Origin: Planctomycetaceae bacterium
Lineage (GTDB): Bacteria; Planctomycetota; Planctomycetia; Pirellulales; Pirellulaceae
DNA length: 64,000 nt
Direction: 5' to 3'
NCBI GenBank assembly: GCA_020638995.1
Contig: JACKHM010000001.1
Coordinates: 1,178,001-1,242,000 of the forward strand
Shown piece after piece: positions 27,212-37,178 of this stretch. Position 1 is the stretch's first letter, and every line of letters starts with the position of its first letter. The notes beneath the pieces are model-generated. The model saw only the letters and a program-made list of their open reading frames with translations. It had not been told where the DNA came from and searched no databases. Both the position numbers and the translations under genes were made by a program.

Positions 27212-28605
27212 ACTTTCTCGACCGTACCGGTGCTGTCGGCAAACTCGTCGGTCTCGACACCGAGGCGTTGAAGCATCGTGACGAAGAGGTTCGACAGAGG
27301 TGCATCTTCGTGAGTGATCTCTTGTTGCCAGGGCTCACGACCGCCTGTCCAGGCGCCACCTTGGGGATGGTCACCAGCATGGTTGATGTACTGCCCGTGT
27401 TTGAATCCCATGTTCTTGCCGCCGGCTAAAATCAGTGGGTAGTTGCGGGAAAGATGGAAGGCGCTCGACGCGGAACCGAACAACAAAAGGGTATTGTCCA
27501 GCATACTTCCGCCTCCGCCTGCATCGGGAGTCGCTTTCAGCTTGCTGACAAAGCGTCCGTATTCCTCGCTCACAAATCGACAGTAGATTCCGAAGTTCTT
27601 CCAGCCACCCGGTTCTTTGGTGTTGTGTGACAACTGGTGAGTCAGATTGAAGCCGACCGCGCGGGCGAGATAGTCACTTACTCCAATGCCATTTTCACGA
27701 CCAATCTGATAGGTCGCGACGCGGGTGGAATCGGTCTTGAACGCCAGGTAGATCAACTCAAACATCGTCTGCAGATACACGCGGGGGTCTTCGGGCGTGA
27801 TGTCGAGTTTGAGATGATCAACATCGACTTTGGGAAGTGGAATGTTGATCCACCGTTTCGCCTTTTCGACTTTAATCTCGGTGTCGCGAACCGACTGTAG
27901 ATACTCATCCAGCACTTTCTGATCGTTACTAGACAGTGTCGTCCGCAATGAACGCGCATCAGCCAGGAGTTCATCCAGAGCACTCTTGCTCAGTGCGAGG
28001 CGACGAGCTGCATCGGCATCGCTGTTCACAAACAGCATGTCGAAAATTCGCTTCGGTCGGTGCTCGGCTGGGATCGCTCGACCGCTTCGATCGAACGACA
28101 TCGTGTGCGTGCCGCGAGGTGTCCCAGTGCCTCCGTCGGTCGACATCACGAGTGATGAAAAGCGAGTCCGATCTCCAACGTGCGCGGCGAACTCCTGATC
28201 GAGTGAGATCGAGTTGTGATAGTCTCCCGACGGGCCGGTCGCGGCACCGGTAAGGAACTGATCCGCATTGGAATGACCGTGAATGTTACGCACCGACGGA
28301 TGCGAGAATCCAGACAGCACTGTCAAGTCGTCGCGTAACGACTCCAGCGGATCGAGGCATTTCGTGAACGTGAATTTCTTGCCGCTGCCATGCGGAAACC
28401 AGGCCCAGTCCTGATAGGCGGGGTCCTCTGCGAGCGGCATCGGGACGCCATCGGGCATGTAGAAGCAGGCAAGTCGCTTTCGTTGGGCCGACTGTTCCGC
28501 GGCACCGGCCAATCCGGCAAAGGACTCGAACCACGGTAACGCCAGAGCGACGCCAGCACCGCGCAGGAATCGGCGACGGTCGAGCGAGTCGAGAATTGAA
28601 CTCAT
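27208..28605 (-). CDS. DUF1552 domain-containing secreted protein
   Basis: Protein of 465 residues with an N-terminal twin-arginine signal (DRRRFLRGAGVALALPWFES). It shares the layout of the DUF1552 protein at 4767: LACFYMPDGVPM, LRDDLTVLSGFSHPS, HSNADQFLTGA, the helical hairpin VLDEYLQSVRDTEIKVEKAKRW, and the C-terminal LDNTLLLFGSASS and PLILAGGKNMGFKHG. It lies 93 bases after its DUF1592 partner. The family is exported folded and its activity is unknown. Confidence 0.93.
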   Translation of the reverse strand: MSSILDSLDRRRFLRGAGVALALPWFESFAGLAGAAEQSAQRKRLACFYMPDGVPMPLAEDPAYQDWAWFPHGSGKKFTFTKCLDPLESLRDDLTVLSGFSHPSVRNIHGHSNADQFLTGAATGPSGDYHNSISLDQEFAAHVGDRTRFSSLVMSTDGGTGTPRGTHTMSFDRSGRAIPAEHRPKRIFDMLFVNSDADAARRLALSKSALDELLADARSLRTTLSSNDQKVLDEYLQSVRDTEIKVEKAKRWINIPLPKVDVDHLKLDITPEDPRVYLQTMFELIYLAFKTDSTRVATYQIGRENGIGVSDYLARAVGFNLTHQLSHNTKEPGGWKNFGIYCRFVSEEYGRFVSKLKATPDAGGGGSMLDNTLLLFGSASSAFHLSRNYPLILAGGKNMGFKHGQYINHAGDHPQGGAWTGGREPWQQEITHEDAPLSNLFVTMLQRLGVETDEFADSTGTVEKV

Positions 28606-28698
28606 GAGAGTAGTCTTTCCTTAGCTGCCATTCGAATTCCGGGAACGCCTCCGATAACGATCGGTCAGCGTTCAGCGCGATTACCGGCGGGCTCCATT

Positions 28699-31422
28699 CT
28701 ATTTCGATTGAAACAAATCACTCGTCACAATCAACTTGACCATTGTAGCAAGTCCATCGCCCTGTTGGCGAAGATCGGCTGTGATCTGGTCCACACTTGA
28801 GCGATCACCAAACGTCAACGGCCTGCCAAGTGCATAGGTCACCATTTTATGTACCATCGCGCGGGCAAACTGGTCTTGTCGATTCGCCAGTAGAAAACCC
28901 TTGAGTCCGTTGATGCCGTCAAGTTCCTGCTTGTTAAACAACCGACTGGTCGCGTCGACGGGTTTTCCATTTGCTTGAGTCCGCCAGTTGCCAACAGCGT
29001 CGAAGTTCTCGAAGGCGATTCCCCATGGATCAATTTTCGCATGACACGAAATGCAGGCCGCCTGATTTCGATGATTCTCGATGCGTTGTTTCAGAGTAAG
29101 CTTCGCAATTTCTGGGTCAGCCAAGTCAATCTTGGGAACGGCCGGAGGTGGTGGCGGGGGTGGGTCGTTTAACAGGCTTTCGAGCAGCCAGATGCCGCGT
29201 TTGAGCGGATGTGAGTCCAATCCGTCTGAGTTCATGGCGAGCAGACCTGCCAGAGTCAACAAACCGCCTCGCCTGGATTGCGAGTCCAGCGTCACGCGTC
29301 GAAAGTGGTTTCCGTGGACATCCGGAAAGCCATAGTGGCCAGCGAGCCGCTCGTTAACCATCGCGTAATCCGCGTGAATGAAATCCAGCACGCTGGCATT
29401 GTTTTGCAGAACCTCGTGAAAGAAGGCGATCGGTTCTTCCTGCATCGCCTCCTTCAAAGACGGGTCAAATTGAGGGTAGGCTTTGCGGTCAACCGTTAGA
29501 TAGTCGAGCAGTTGCATCCCCAACCATTGACGCACATAGTGCTTTGAAAATCGTCGCGACTTCGGATCGGCCAACATTCGAGAGACCTGGGCAGACAAGA
29601 CATCATGGTTCGCCAGTTGTCCGCCGACCGCGAGATTCAGAAGTTCGTCGTCAGGCAAACTGCACCAAAGAAACATCGACAGGCGGGTTGCCAGCTCAAC
29701 GTCCGAAAGACGCTCTTCGTTGCTGCTGTGACCACTGCCATTCAGCTCATTAGAGTGGACCAGATAAACGAATTGCGGCGAAGACAGCACGCTAGACAAC
29801 ACTTCGATCATGGTGTCTTGGAAGCTGTCGCAGTCGGGACGTATCGTCGTAAACAGCGCCACCTTCTGATCGACCTCAGACACGGTAACGCGACGGCGCC
29901 AAGCACGCGTCATGAAATTCGTCAGTATTTCGCGGGCGTAAACTAACTCGTCCGTCTTGTTAGTGCTGTCATGAAAGATCCGCGTGTGCGAGGCTGGCGG
30001 CCAATGGTCATAGACCGGCGCGGTGACTTCGACATAATCGATCTGAATGTCGCCCTGTGATACGGAACTGTTGACAAACTTCACATACTCCGAAGGACTT
30101 GGCAAATCTCCCAGCTTCGAGATCTTGCGTACTGAATTACGCGGATAGATTTCGCTCAGTGGGATTTCCCATTGATAGAACTTTGGACCATTCGGAGCAG
30201 CATCGATGACAATATCTTGTTCGCTGACTCTCACAGAAGCATGCGAGTCGTTGCTGGCCTGCCAACCAAACTCAAGCTGCAGGCTGGGCAGACGAGCATC
30301 TTCGACAGAGGCTCTCGATGCACGAACGCGAACGCGCATCGTTCCTTCTTCAGGGACTAAATCGCCGAGTTCAACAATCAGCTTTTGTCGCGGTGGAATG
30401 TTGGCAACGTGATCAAACCCTGCGGGGACCTCCGCCGGAGGCGATGGCGTCGGTTTCCACGCGTATTTGGCACCGGGATAGCTCCACGAAGCTCTGGCAG
30501 TTCTTCCGCTGGTCAAGTTCTTATAGTGTGCATTGTTGTGACGACTGTGGAAGTTCGCTTCCTGTCGCTCCAATTCCTGAGTCAGCTTCTCCGGATCGTC
30601 TTTGTACTTCTGCCTGATCTTGTCAAGTTCTTCGTCTTGCTTCGCCCACTCAGACGCCGATGCGTCTTTCATCGAGACACCCCAGTAAAGCAGTTCCGGG
30701 CGTTCACCTCGCACCGTTGCTCGTGTCAATGCGTTATGGCTCGTCTCGCGATAAGCCGCGAACTGGATGGCCGACATGTGCAGGATTTCGGAGCTATTCT
30801 GAAAGCCGTCTTCCGAGTTCGCTTCGGGCGGCAAGTTCCTGGCAAAGTCCCAGGGCAAGCCCAGCAGATCTTGCAATGCGTAATTGTATTCGTACCGAGT
30901 CATTCTTCGGAACGACGAGCGCCCCTGCTCGGCACGGCGTACCGCGGAGGCGACCTGAATCTCCGAGGAAAGCCACTCGACCACTTTGCTGCGATCTTGG
31001 TCCTTCAGCTCATCGGCGTCCGCCGGAGGCATTTCACCCTTGCTCAACACGGCAAACACTTCGAGCCACCAGCTCACATCGTCTCCGCGAAGCAGGTCGG
31101 GATTCAACGAGTCAATGCGAATGTTACCTTCCTGCGTCTCCGGCCCGTGACATTCGACACACGCCGCAGTGAGAATGGGTTCCACGTCCTTCCGATAGAT
31201 GGCGACTTGCGGTTCGGGTGCAGTCGATTCCACGGGACGATGCTGTCGATAAATCGATCGGAGCACTCCCGTAGCTTTCAACTCCTCGAATGTCGAGGGC
31301 GACGAAATGCCACCTTCTGTTGCGCTCGGATCTTGGGCTGGCGCAGGGGGCCCGATGACGCACAGCAACAGGATGAAGCAAATGGCCGGGAGGCGATGCA
31401 ACTTGGAGTTGTTTGTTGTCAT
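28699..31422 (-). CDS. DUF1592-family planctomycete haem-motif protein, long form
   Basis: Secreted protein of 907 residues, 205 longer than the relative at 2632. It has a signal peptide (ICFILLLCVIGPPAPAQ) and CVECH at residues 88-92. DUF1587 (RRMTRYEYNYALQDLLGL) follows, and then an inserted beta-rich region around residues 320-470 that looks like a carbohydrate-binding sandwich (LIVELGDLVPEEGTMRVRVRAS, QIDYVEVTAP). DUF1595, DUF1592 (ELATRLSMFLWCSLPDDELL), DUF1588 with a run of prolines and CISCH at 790-794, and DUF1585 complete it. The start overlaps the stop of the M19-like gene by four bases (ATGA). Confidence 0.93.
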   Translation of the reverse strand: MTTNNSKLHRLPAICFILLLCVIGPPAPAQDPSATEGGISSPSTFEELKATGVLRSIYRQHRPVESTAPEPQVAIYRKDVEPILTAACVECHGPETQEGNIRIDSLNPDLLRGDDVSWWLEVFAVLSKGEMPPADADELKDQDRSKVVEWLSSEIQVASAVRRAEQGRSSFRRMTRYEYNYALQDLLGLPWDFARNLPPEANSEDGFQNSSEILHMSAIQFAAYRETSHNALTRATVRGERPELLYWGVSMKDASASEWAKQDEELDKIRQKYKDDPEKLTQELERQEANFHSRHNNAHYKNLTSGRTARASWSYPGAKYAWKPTPSPPAEVPAGFDHVANIPPRQKLIVELGDLVPEEGTMRVRVRASRASVEDARLPSLQLEFGWQASNDSHASVRVSEQDIVIDAAPNGPKFYQWEIPLSEIYPRNSVRKISKLGDLPSPSEYVKFVNSSVSQGDIQIDYVEVTAPVYDHWPPASHTRIFHDSTNKTDELVYAREILTNFMTRAWRRRVTVSEVDQKVALFTTIRPDCDSFQDTMIEVLSSVLSSPQFVYLVHSNELNGSGHSSNEERLSDVELATRLSMFLWCSLPDDELLNLAVGGQLANHDVLSAQVSRMLADPKSRRFSKHYVRQWLGMQLLDYLTVDRKAYPQFDPSLKEAMQEEPIAFFHEVLQNNASVLDFIHADYAMVNERLAGHYGFPDVHGNHFRRVTLDSQSRRGGLLTLAGLLAMNSDGLDSHPLKRGIWLLESLLNDPPPPPPPAVPKIDLADPEIAKLTLKQRIENHRNQAACISCHAKIDPWGIAFENFDAVGNWRTQANGKPVDATSRLFNKQELDGINGLKGFLLANRQDQFARAMVHKMVTYALGRPLTFGDRSSVDQITADLRQQGDGLATMVKLIVTSDLFQSK

Positions 31423-32753
31423 GACAACGACAGCGCCTCGCGTGCAACTCGCATCACATTCCCGCCGATGATCTTTTGGATATCCTCATCACTGTAGCCA
31501 CGTTGTACGAGACCCACGGTGAATAGCGGCCAGTTCGTCCACGCCAGGCTAAGTGGCGCTGCGCCTTGAGTACCGAGCGATCCTTCGGGCCAAAGCGACC
31601 GCCATTCCTTTCTTGTCGGCCCACGTTTGGGAATTTTTTGGTTTTCTGCCGAGCTTTGACGAGATGTGTAGGCAACGTCTGTTCCGATCGCGACATGTTC
31701 GGAGCCAAATCGCTGAACCACATAATCGATGTGTTCCATCATAACGCCAATGTCAGCTCGCCCACCGAGAAAGCTTGGAATACAACAGATGCCGATATAG
31801 CCGCCAGAATCAGCGATCGCTTTGATCACGTCGACCGGTTTCGCGCGAATGTGATGGTACAACGCGTCACACGTCGAGTGGCTCGCGACAACCGGCTTTT
31901 CAGACGCTTCTGCCGTCTCCCGGCTAGTGCGCCACCCGCTATGGGCAACGTCAGCGATCACACCGACCTTGTTCATCTCCCGGACGACAGCTCGACCGAA
32001 ATCGCTCAGTCCAGCGTTGGCCGGCTCGGCGCAACCATCGCCGATCATGTTGCGTCGTTGATAAGTCATGTGCATCATCCGAATTCCAAGTTGAAAGAAG
32101 ATACGGATGTAGCGCAATTCGTCTTCCACAGAGACCCACTGCTGCGTTAAGGGAACGCCGTTTCCCGTGAAGTATAAGCATTGCCGGTCGTGATTCTTTG
32201 CATCGGCCACATCGGTGGGTGTCACGGCCTTGGACACAAACTCTGGCATCATATCAGTCAGGTACGTAAATCTTGCGAGCCGTTTGAGCAGCCGCATCGG
32301 GCTTTGGCCTTCCTCTCCCGCATTTTGAAAGATGCACGTCACCCCGGACGCACGCCAAGCCTGCATAAACTCTTCGCGTTCGACGGTGTCCGTCACCGGC
32401 CTGGTCATGCCCATTTCTTCGCGTGCATCCTGCAATTCAATCGTTGAAGCTCCTTCAAGAACCATTTGCTTTATGGCATCACCATCGACGGCCGCCCGCG
32501 GAGCGAAACCATAGGCATCAAAGACGAGAGACTCCTTGTGCAATTCCAACCCATGTTCGAGGTCCCGCTTGCTTGGCTTGAGGACTTCCAACGCCGCTCG
32601 CCTCGCCTCTTCGATCGTTTCATTGATTGGCGCCTCTTGTTGTGCTCTTGCCTTATCGACAAGCGTGCCGCCGACCGCCGCTAACGCACCCCCGAGCGAT
32701 GTTTTGAGAACGTCTCGTCGATTCGGAAGTTTTGAAGTCATGAACTTGGCCAC
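31419..32753 (-). CDS. Membrane dipeptidase-like protein (peptidase M19) with altered metal site
   Basis: Protein of 444 residues with a twin-arginine-type leader (NRRDVLKTSLGGALAAVGG). From residue 75 it follows the M19 renal dipeptidase pattern: GLSDFGRAVVREMNKVGVIADVAHSG (H271), KPVVASHSTCDAL (H292) and HVAIGTDVAY (D359). The first metal-binding H-x-D is replaced by Y81-G-F83, and the bridging Glu after the second strand is missing (CLYFTGNG). The binuclear zinc centre is therefore probably incomplete and activity may be lost or changed. Start is GTG at 32753 with GAGGA ten bases upstream; an ATG at 32741 is possible. It is embedded between DUF1501 and DUF1592 genes. Confidence 0.85.
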   Translation of the reverse strand: MAKFMTSKLPNRRDVLKTSLGGALAAVGGTLVDKARAQQEAPINETIEEARRAALEVLKPSKRDLEHGLELHKESLVFDAYGFAPRAAVDGDAIKQMVLEGASTIELQDAREEMGMTRPVTDTVEREEFMQAWRASGVTCIFQNAGEEGQSPMRLLKRLARFTYLTDMMPEFVSKAVTPTDVADAKNHDRQCLYFTGNGVPLTQQWVSVEDELRYIRIFFQLGIRMMHMTYQRRNMIGDGCAEPANAGLSDFGRAVVREMNKVGVIADVAHSGWRTSRETAEASEKPVVASHSTCDALYHHIRAKPVDVIKAIADSGGYIGICCIPSFLGGRADIGVMMEHIDYVVQRFGSEHVAIGTDVAYTSRQSSAENQKIPKRGPTRKEWRSLWPEGSLGTQGAAPLSLAWTNWPLFTVGLVQRGYSDEDIQKIIGGNVMRVAREALSLS

Positions 32754-32822
32754 GGTAATTGGTCCTCAAAGAGTTGTCGCCGCATCCGCCAGAGCGTGGA
32801 TTCTGACGCTGGGCGGGGGCAG

Positions 32823-34283
32823 CTATGCGTCAACGAGTTGATTGACAACATTGCCAGATACGTCGGTCAGACGGAAGTCGCGACCTTGAAATCGGTAAGT
32901 TAATCTCTTGTGATCCAAACCGAACAGATGCAGGATTGTCGCGTGCAGGTCATGCACATGTACGGGATCCTTGGCGACTCCCCAGCCGATCTCGTCAGTC
33001 TCGCCAATCGACTGGCCGCCTCTAACGCCCCCGCCGGCGAGCCACATACTGAACGAATACGGATGATGGTCTCGCCCTGTAACCGTTTTGAAATTGACCC
33101 GATTCTCTCCCAGCGGTGTGCGACCGAATTCACCACCCCAGACGACGAGAGTTTCGTCGAGCAGACCGCGACGTTTCAGATCCTTCAACAATGCAGCAAT
33201 AGGTTGATCGGAGATCTTCGTATTGCGTGCGAGGCCGCTGTCGAGGTAGCTGTGGTGATCCCAAGTCGAGAGGAAGAGTGTCACGAAACGAACTCCTCGC
33301 TCGATCATTCGTCGCGCCAACAGGCAGTTCCTCGCGTAGGATCCGAGAAAACCGGATTTGTCCGACGCCTCCTCTCGCGACACACCGTATTCGTCAAGCG
33401 TCGCCTTAGTTTCGCCAGACAGATCGAGCAACTCCGGAGCCGTACGCTGCATCCGAAAAGCGAGCTCATACGCTTCAATACGGCTGGCAATCTCGGGATT
33501 TCCCACACGGTCAAGGCGAATTCGATTCAAGGCATTAATGGCTTGCAGGCTGCGGGCCTGAACATCGCGTGAAACGCCATCAGGACTGGCTAGATTCAAG
33601 ACGGGGCTACCCTGATTACGAAACAAGGTGCCGGAATACTGCGATGGGAGAAAACCGCTCGACCAGCTCGAAGCGCCCCCCGGAAGACCGCGTCCCAACG
33701 TGGCCAGAACGACGTAACTTGGAAGATCCTGAGACTCGCTTCCAAGTCCATAGTTAAGCCACGAACCAAGCGTTGGCCAGCCCTGCAAAGCGGACCCTGA
33801 AAGCATCATCAACTGACCCGGCAAGTGATTGAACTGCTCGCCGTGCATGGAGCGAACAAGTGCGATATCGTCAACGCACCTGCTCAAATGGGGCAACAGG
33901 TCCGACAGCTCCATACCACATTCGCCGTACCGACGGAACTTCCGCGGGCTGCCCATCAGCCGCGCACTCTCTTTCTGTATGAACGCGAATTTGATCTCCT
34001 GAAGCATCGACTCGGGCATTGGTTGGCCATCGAGCTGATTCAACTTGGGCTTCGGGTCAAAGAGATCCATTTGGCTTGGTCCACCTTCCATAAAAAGGTA
34101 GACGCAGCGTTTGGCCTTAGGTGCGAAATGGGCGAGTTGGGGCGGAACTTCATCCGCAAGGACTCCATCCTGCTCCAGCAGTGAGGCCAGTGCTAACGTG
34201 CCGAGACCGCTGGCGCCAGTCGCGAAAAACCGCCGTCGATTCAAGGTTGCCTGTTCAAGTTTGTGTTGGCTTGAACTATCCAT
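32823..34283 (-). CDS. DUF1501 domain-containing secreted protein
   Basis: Protein of 486 residues with an RR-type export signal (LNRRRFFATGASGLGTLALASLL). DUF1501 is a sulfatase-like fold. Visible features are the metal-site region CVYLFMEGGPSQMDLFDPKP, the central GVRFVTLFLSTWDHHS, the strand LVVWGGEFGRTPLGE, then GRDHHPYSFSMWLAGGGVRGGQSIGETDEIG and VHDLHATILHLFGLDHKRLTY. In planctomycetes these proteins always travel with a DUF1549/DUF1553 haem protein, here directly upstream with one base between stop and start. Substrate unknown; exported and probably acting with that partner. Confidence 0.94.
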   Translation of the reverse strand: MDSSSQHKLEQATLNRRRFFATGASGLGTLALASLLEQDGVLADEVPPQLAHFAPKAKRCVYLFMEGGPSQMDLFDPKPKLNQLDGQPMPESMLQEIKFAFIQKESARLMGSPRKFRRYGECGMELSDLLPHLSRCVDDIALVRSMHGEQFNHLPGQLMMLSGSALQGWPTLGSWLNYGLGSESQDLPSYVVLATLGRGLPGGASSWSSGFLPSQYSGTLFRNQGSPVLNLASPDGVSRDVQARSLQAINALNRIRLDRVGNPEIASRIEAYELAFRMQRTAPELLDLSGETKATLDEYGVSREEASDKSGFLGSYARNCLLARRMIERGVRFVTLFLSTWDHHSYLDSGLARNTKISDQPIAALLKDLKRRGLLDETLVVWGGEFGRTPLGENRVNFKTVTGRDHHPYSFSMWLAGGGVRGGQSIGETDEIGWGVAKDPVHVHDLHATILHLFGLDHKRLTYRFQGRDFRLTDVSGNVVNQLVDA

Positions 34284-34284
34284 A

Positions 34285-36699
34285 TCAATCTCGTGTAATA
34301 AACTCGTCCAAATTCATCACGATCCTCGCCACGGTGATCAACGCCGCGACTTCCGGGGCCTCGCCTTGATCGGCGGGTTGCCCCTCTGTCTCCCTGATTC
34401 GAAGCACATCCTGGTAGGCCATGTCGAGAACCTTTCGTTCCTGCTCGGTCGGAAGCCTCGCGAGACACCGTAGGAAAATATCGCAAATCGCTGCGGAAAG
34501 ATCGTTCGGATGCTGTTGGTGAACGGCTCGCCCTAACGACTGGGCGCATTCATGGAATACAGGATCGTTCATCAGCGTCAGCGCCTGCAGCGGCGTGTTG
34601 GTGCGTTCGCGGCGGCTGCAGGAGATGGTTGAGTCCGGAGCGTCGAACGTCATCAGCATCGGGTAGGGAACCGTCCGTTTGAAGAAAATGTACAGGCCTC
34701 GGCGATACTGCTCTCCGCCTTGACTGACCGGCCACTGAACGCTGCGTCCAACTTCTGTGACGAAAGCCGGTAAAGGGGGACGGACTCCGCGTCGCCCAAT
34801 GGTTCGGTCCAGCAAGCCGCTGGCCGTCAGGTGCAGATCGCGAACGATCTCCGCGCTGACTCGATAGCTGTTCTGCCGCCACAACAGCTGGTTGCCAACG
34901 TGCTCCTGAGACAGAACCGCGTTGGCAGCTGACGAAAGTCGGTACGCTGACGAGGTGACAATCAACCGAATCATCGCTTTGCGACTCCAGCCCGATCGTC
35001 TGTACTCAGTCGCCAACCAATCCAGTAGTTGTGGATGTGTGGGCCTCGCTCCTTGATTGCCAAAATCATTCGGTGTCGCAACAAGTCCCTGCCCAAACAG
35101 GTGCTGCCAGATACGATTCACAGCGACGCGGGCCGTCAGCGGATTGTCTTCGCAAAACAACCATCGCGCTAAATCCAGCCGATCGGCACCGCCGCTCCGC
35201 GTAGTGAGTGGCGGAAGAATGACTGGTGTGCCGGGGTCCACCTTGTCTCCCTGCCGAGTGTAGATGCCGCGGATGTGTACGAACGTCTCGCGGCGATCTT
35301 TGGTACGCTCAGCAAACGCGCGTGCTCTCGTCCTTGGCGCCGCTGGCTTTTGTTTCAGGTGCGCATCAATCTCAGCCCGCACCTCCTCCCAACCCGGCTC
35401 CTTGGTGCGGTAAAACTCTACAATCGTCTTCCAGTCGAACGGCTCGCTACTGCCAGCGAGTGACTCAGATATCGTCTCACTTTGGGCATCACTCAAGTCG
35501 TGTTTCTCAAACCGTTGCAGTTTGGCGACGAGTTCATCCCACACCGGCCGCCAGACTCGCATTCCCTGTTCGTACTCAGCGGTTTCCCATGGTCTAGTCA
35601 CGGCTACGCCAACCTCATCGGCGTTATTAAAAAACGCGTAGAGCCGGTAGAACTCGGTTTGACTGATCGGGTCATTCTTGTGATCGTGGCACTCAGCGCA
35701 GCCGAGCGTCAGCCCTAACCAGACCATTCCTGTCGTGTTGACTCGGTCGATGATCTCCTTTGTTCGGTATAACTCCAGATCAACGCCAGCCTCTGTGTTT
35801 CGCAGCGTGTTTCGATGAAAACCGGTGGCAACCTTCTGTTCCAGCGTGGGATGCTCAAGTAAATCGCCAGCCAATTGTTCGAGCGTAAATTGATCGAATG
35901 GCTGGTCGCGGTTTATCGCATCGATGACCCATTCGCGATAGACCCACGCGTGCGGCCTGAGGGCGTCGCCCAGGTAACCCTCGCTATCGGCATACCGAGC
36001 GAGGTCCAGCCAGTAGCGTCCCCATCGTTCGCCGTAATGCGGAGAACTCAACAATTCGTCGACCAATCGTTCATAGGCGCTTGGCTCGGTATCCGCGACA
36101 AAGGCTTCGACGGTCGCCGGCGACGGAGGGAGTCCCGTGATGTCCAGATACAAACGTCGGATCAGCGTGCGGCGATCAGCCGGAGGTGCAGCTTGCAATC
36201 CGGCCTCGCGATGTCGGTGCGCAACAAACGCGTCGATCTGATTCCGGATTGGAAAACCTTCTGTCTCCGTTATGTCCCACGGAACAGCAGGTCGGACGAT
36301 CGGTTGCAGCGACCATAACACCGGTGGATCGAGGACAAGTTCATTAGGCCACACCGCGCCTTCCGCAATCCATCGACGGATGATGTCAATCTCGTTCGCG
36401 TCGAGCGGCGAAGCGCCTTTCGGCATTTCCGCGTTTCCATCCGACGGAACCAACGATTCCAACAAGTAACTCGATGCCTCGTCGCCGGGCTCGATGACCG
36501 TTCCACTCTCGCCACCATTGCGGGCCATCTCCGCTGACTGAAGAGACAGGCCTCCCCGCTGATCCCGATCGTTATGACAGCTCAAGCACCGCTGCTGAAA
36601 GATCGGAGCCACATCGCGCTGAAAGTCGACCGGCTCTGCGCCAACCGCAAAGACGGTCGCAGAAAACAAACAAACTATCGTCAGCACACAGACGAACAT
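34285..36699 (-). CDS. DUF1549/DUF1553 (PSD1) haem-motif protein
   Basis: Secreted protein of 804 residues. Start at 36699 is chosen to give a signal peptide (MFVCVLTIVCLFSATVFAVG); an ATG at 36729 is also open. CLSCH at residues 38-42 marks the planctomycete cytochrome C domain. DUF1549 follows (ALRRLYLDITGLPP-type block, here LIRRLYLDITGLPPSPATVEAFV, split by a YGERWGRYWLDLARYADSEGY core and a CAECHDHKNDP motif). DUF1553 is C-terminal (LARWLFCEDNPLTARVAVNRIWQHLFG). Predicted to carry haem and act in the periplasm with the DUF1501 protein. It opens the long minus-strand cluster that runs to the cupin gene. Confidence 0.93.
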   Translation of the reverse strand: MFVCVLTIVCLFSATVFAVGAEPVDFQRDVAPIFQQRCLSCHNDRDQRGGLSLQSAEMARNGGESGTVIEPGDEASSYLLESLVPSDGNAEMPKGASPLDANEIDIIRRWIAEGAVWPNELVLDPPVLWSLQPIVRPAVPWDITETEGFPIRNQIDAFVAHRHREAGLQAAPPADRRTLIRRLYLDITGLPPSPATVEAFVADTEPSAYERLVDELLSSPHYGERWGRYWLDLARYADSEGYLGDALRPHAWVYREWVIDAINRDQPFDQFTLEQLAGDLLEHPTLEQKVATGFHRNTLRNTEAGVDLELYRTKEIIDRVNTTGMVWLGLTLGCAECHDHKNDPISQTEFYRLYAFFNNADEVGVAVTRPWETAEYEQGMRVWRPVWDELVAKLQRFEKHDLSDAQSETISESLAGSSEPFDWKTIVEFYRTKEPGWEEVRAEIDAHLKQKPAAPRTRARAFAERTKDRRETFVHIRGIYTRQGDKVDPGTPVILPPLTTRSGGADRLDLARWLFCEDNPLTARVAVNRIWQHLFGQGLVATPNDFGNQGARPTHPQLLDWLATEYRRSGWSRKAMIRLIVTSSAYRLSSAANAVLSQEHVGNQLLWRQNSYRVSAEIVRDLHLTASGLLDRTIGRRGVRPPLPAFVTEVGRSVQWPVSQGGEQYRRGLYIFFKRTVPYPMLMTFDAPDSTISCSRRERTNTPLQALTLMNDPVFHECAQSLGRAVHQQHPNDLSAAICDIFLRCLARLPTEQERKVLDMAYQDVLRIRETEGQPADQGEAPEVAALITVARIVMNLDEFITRD

Positions 36700-36819
36700 T
36701 CTTTTCAACCCAACTCTCAAGCACCGCACCTGGCCGGAAGACGTATCTCAACAGTATATACCGAACGAGTTCCGATAGCTGGGCGAGCGGACTAGGCGTC
36801 TCGGTGACCTGCACCATTT

Positions 36820-37149
36820 TTACCTTGGATCCCATCGCTGATCGAAATACATCCACGCGACTCGTGAGTAGCGAAACAGAAGTGGCGAGATGATGGCAAG
36901 CTGGGCAATCGCGATTGCAAAGATCGCTGGCTCGCTGAAGCCCTGCAAGAACAAGTAGATCGACACGGGGGCGGCAAGCAGGATACCGATGCCATAGCTA
37001 AAGTACATCGCTCCCGTAAAGAATCCCGGTTCACGCTCGAAACTCAAGCCGCACTCGGGGCATTCCTTGTGCATTTTCCAGAACGAGCTGAAGACCGGAG
37101 CCTTTAGGCAACGCGGGCAGCGAAGCCGCAATATGGCGAGCAGTTTCAT
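36820..37149 (-). CDS. DUF983 membrane protein
   Basis: Protein of 109 residues from the ATG at 37149. DUF983 signature: LRLRCPRCLKAPVFSSFWKMHKECPECGLSFEREPGFF, with a four-cysteine zinc-ribbon-like CxxC...CxxC pair, followed by two transmembrane helices (MYFSYGIGILLAAPVSIYLF and IFAIAIAQLAIISPLLF) and a YSRVAWMYFDQ tail. The frame continues upstream, but those residues do not fit the family. It is 29 bases after the YdjM-like gene and probably co-transcribed with it. Function unknown; inner membrane. Confidence 0.88.
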   Translation of the reverse strand: MKLLAILRLRCPRCLKAPVFSSFWKMHKECPECGLSFEREPGFFTGAMYFSYGIGILLAAPVSIYLFLQGFSEPAIFAIAIAQLAIISPLLFRYSRVAWMYFDQRWDPR

Positions 37150-37178
37150 GGATTTGGGTAGCCGCGCAAAAACTAACT

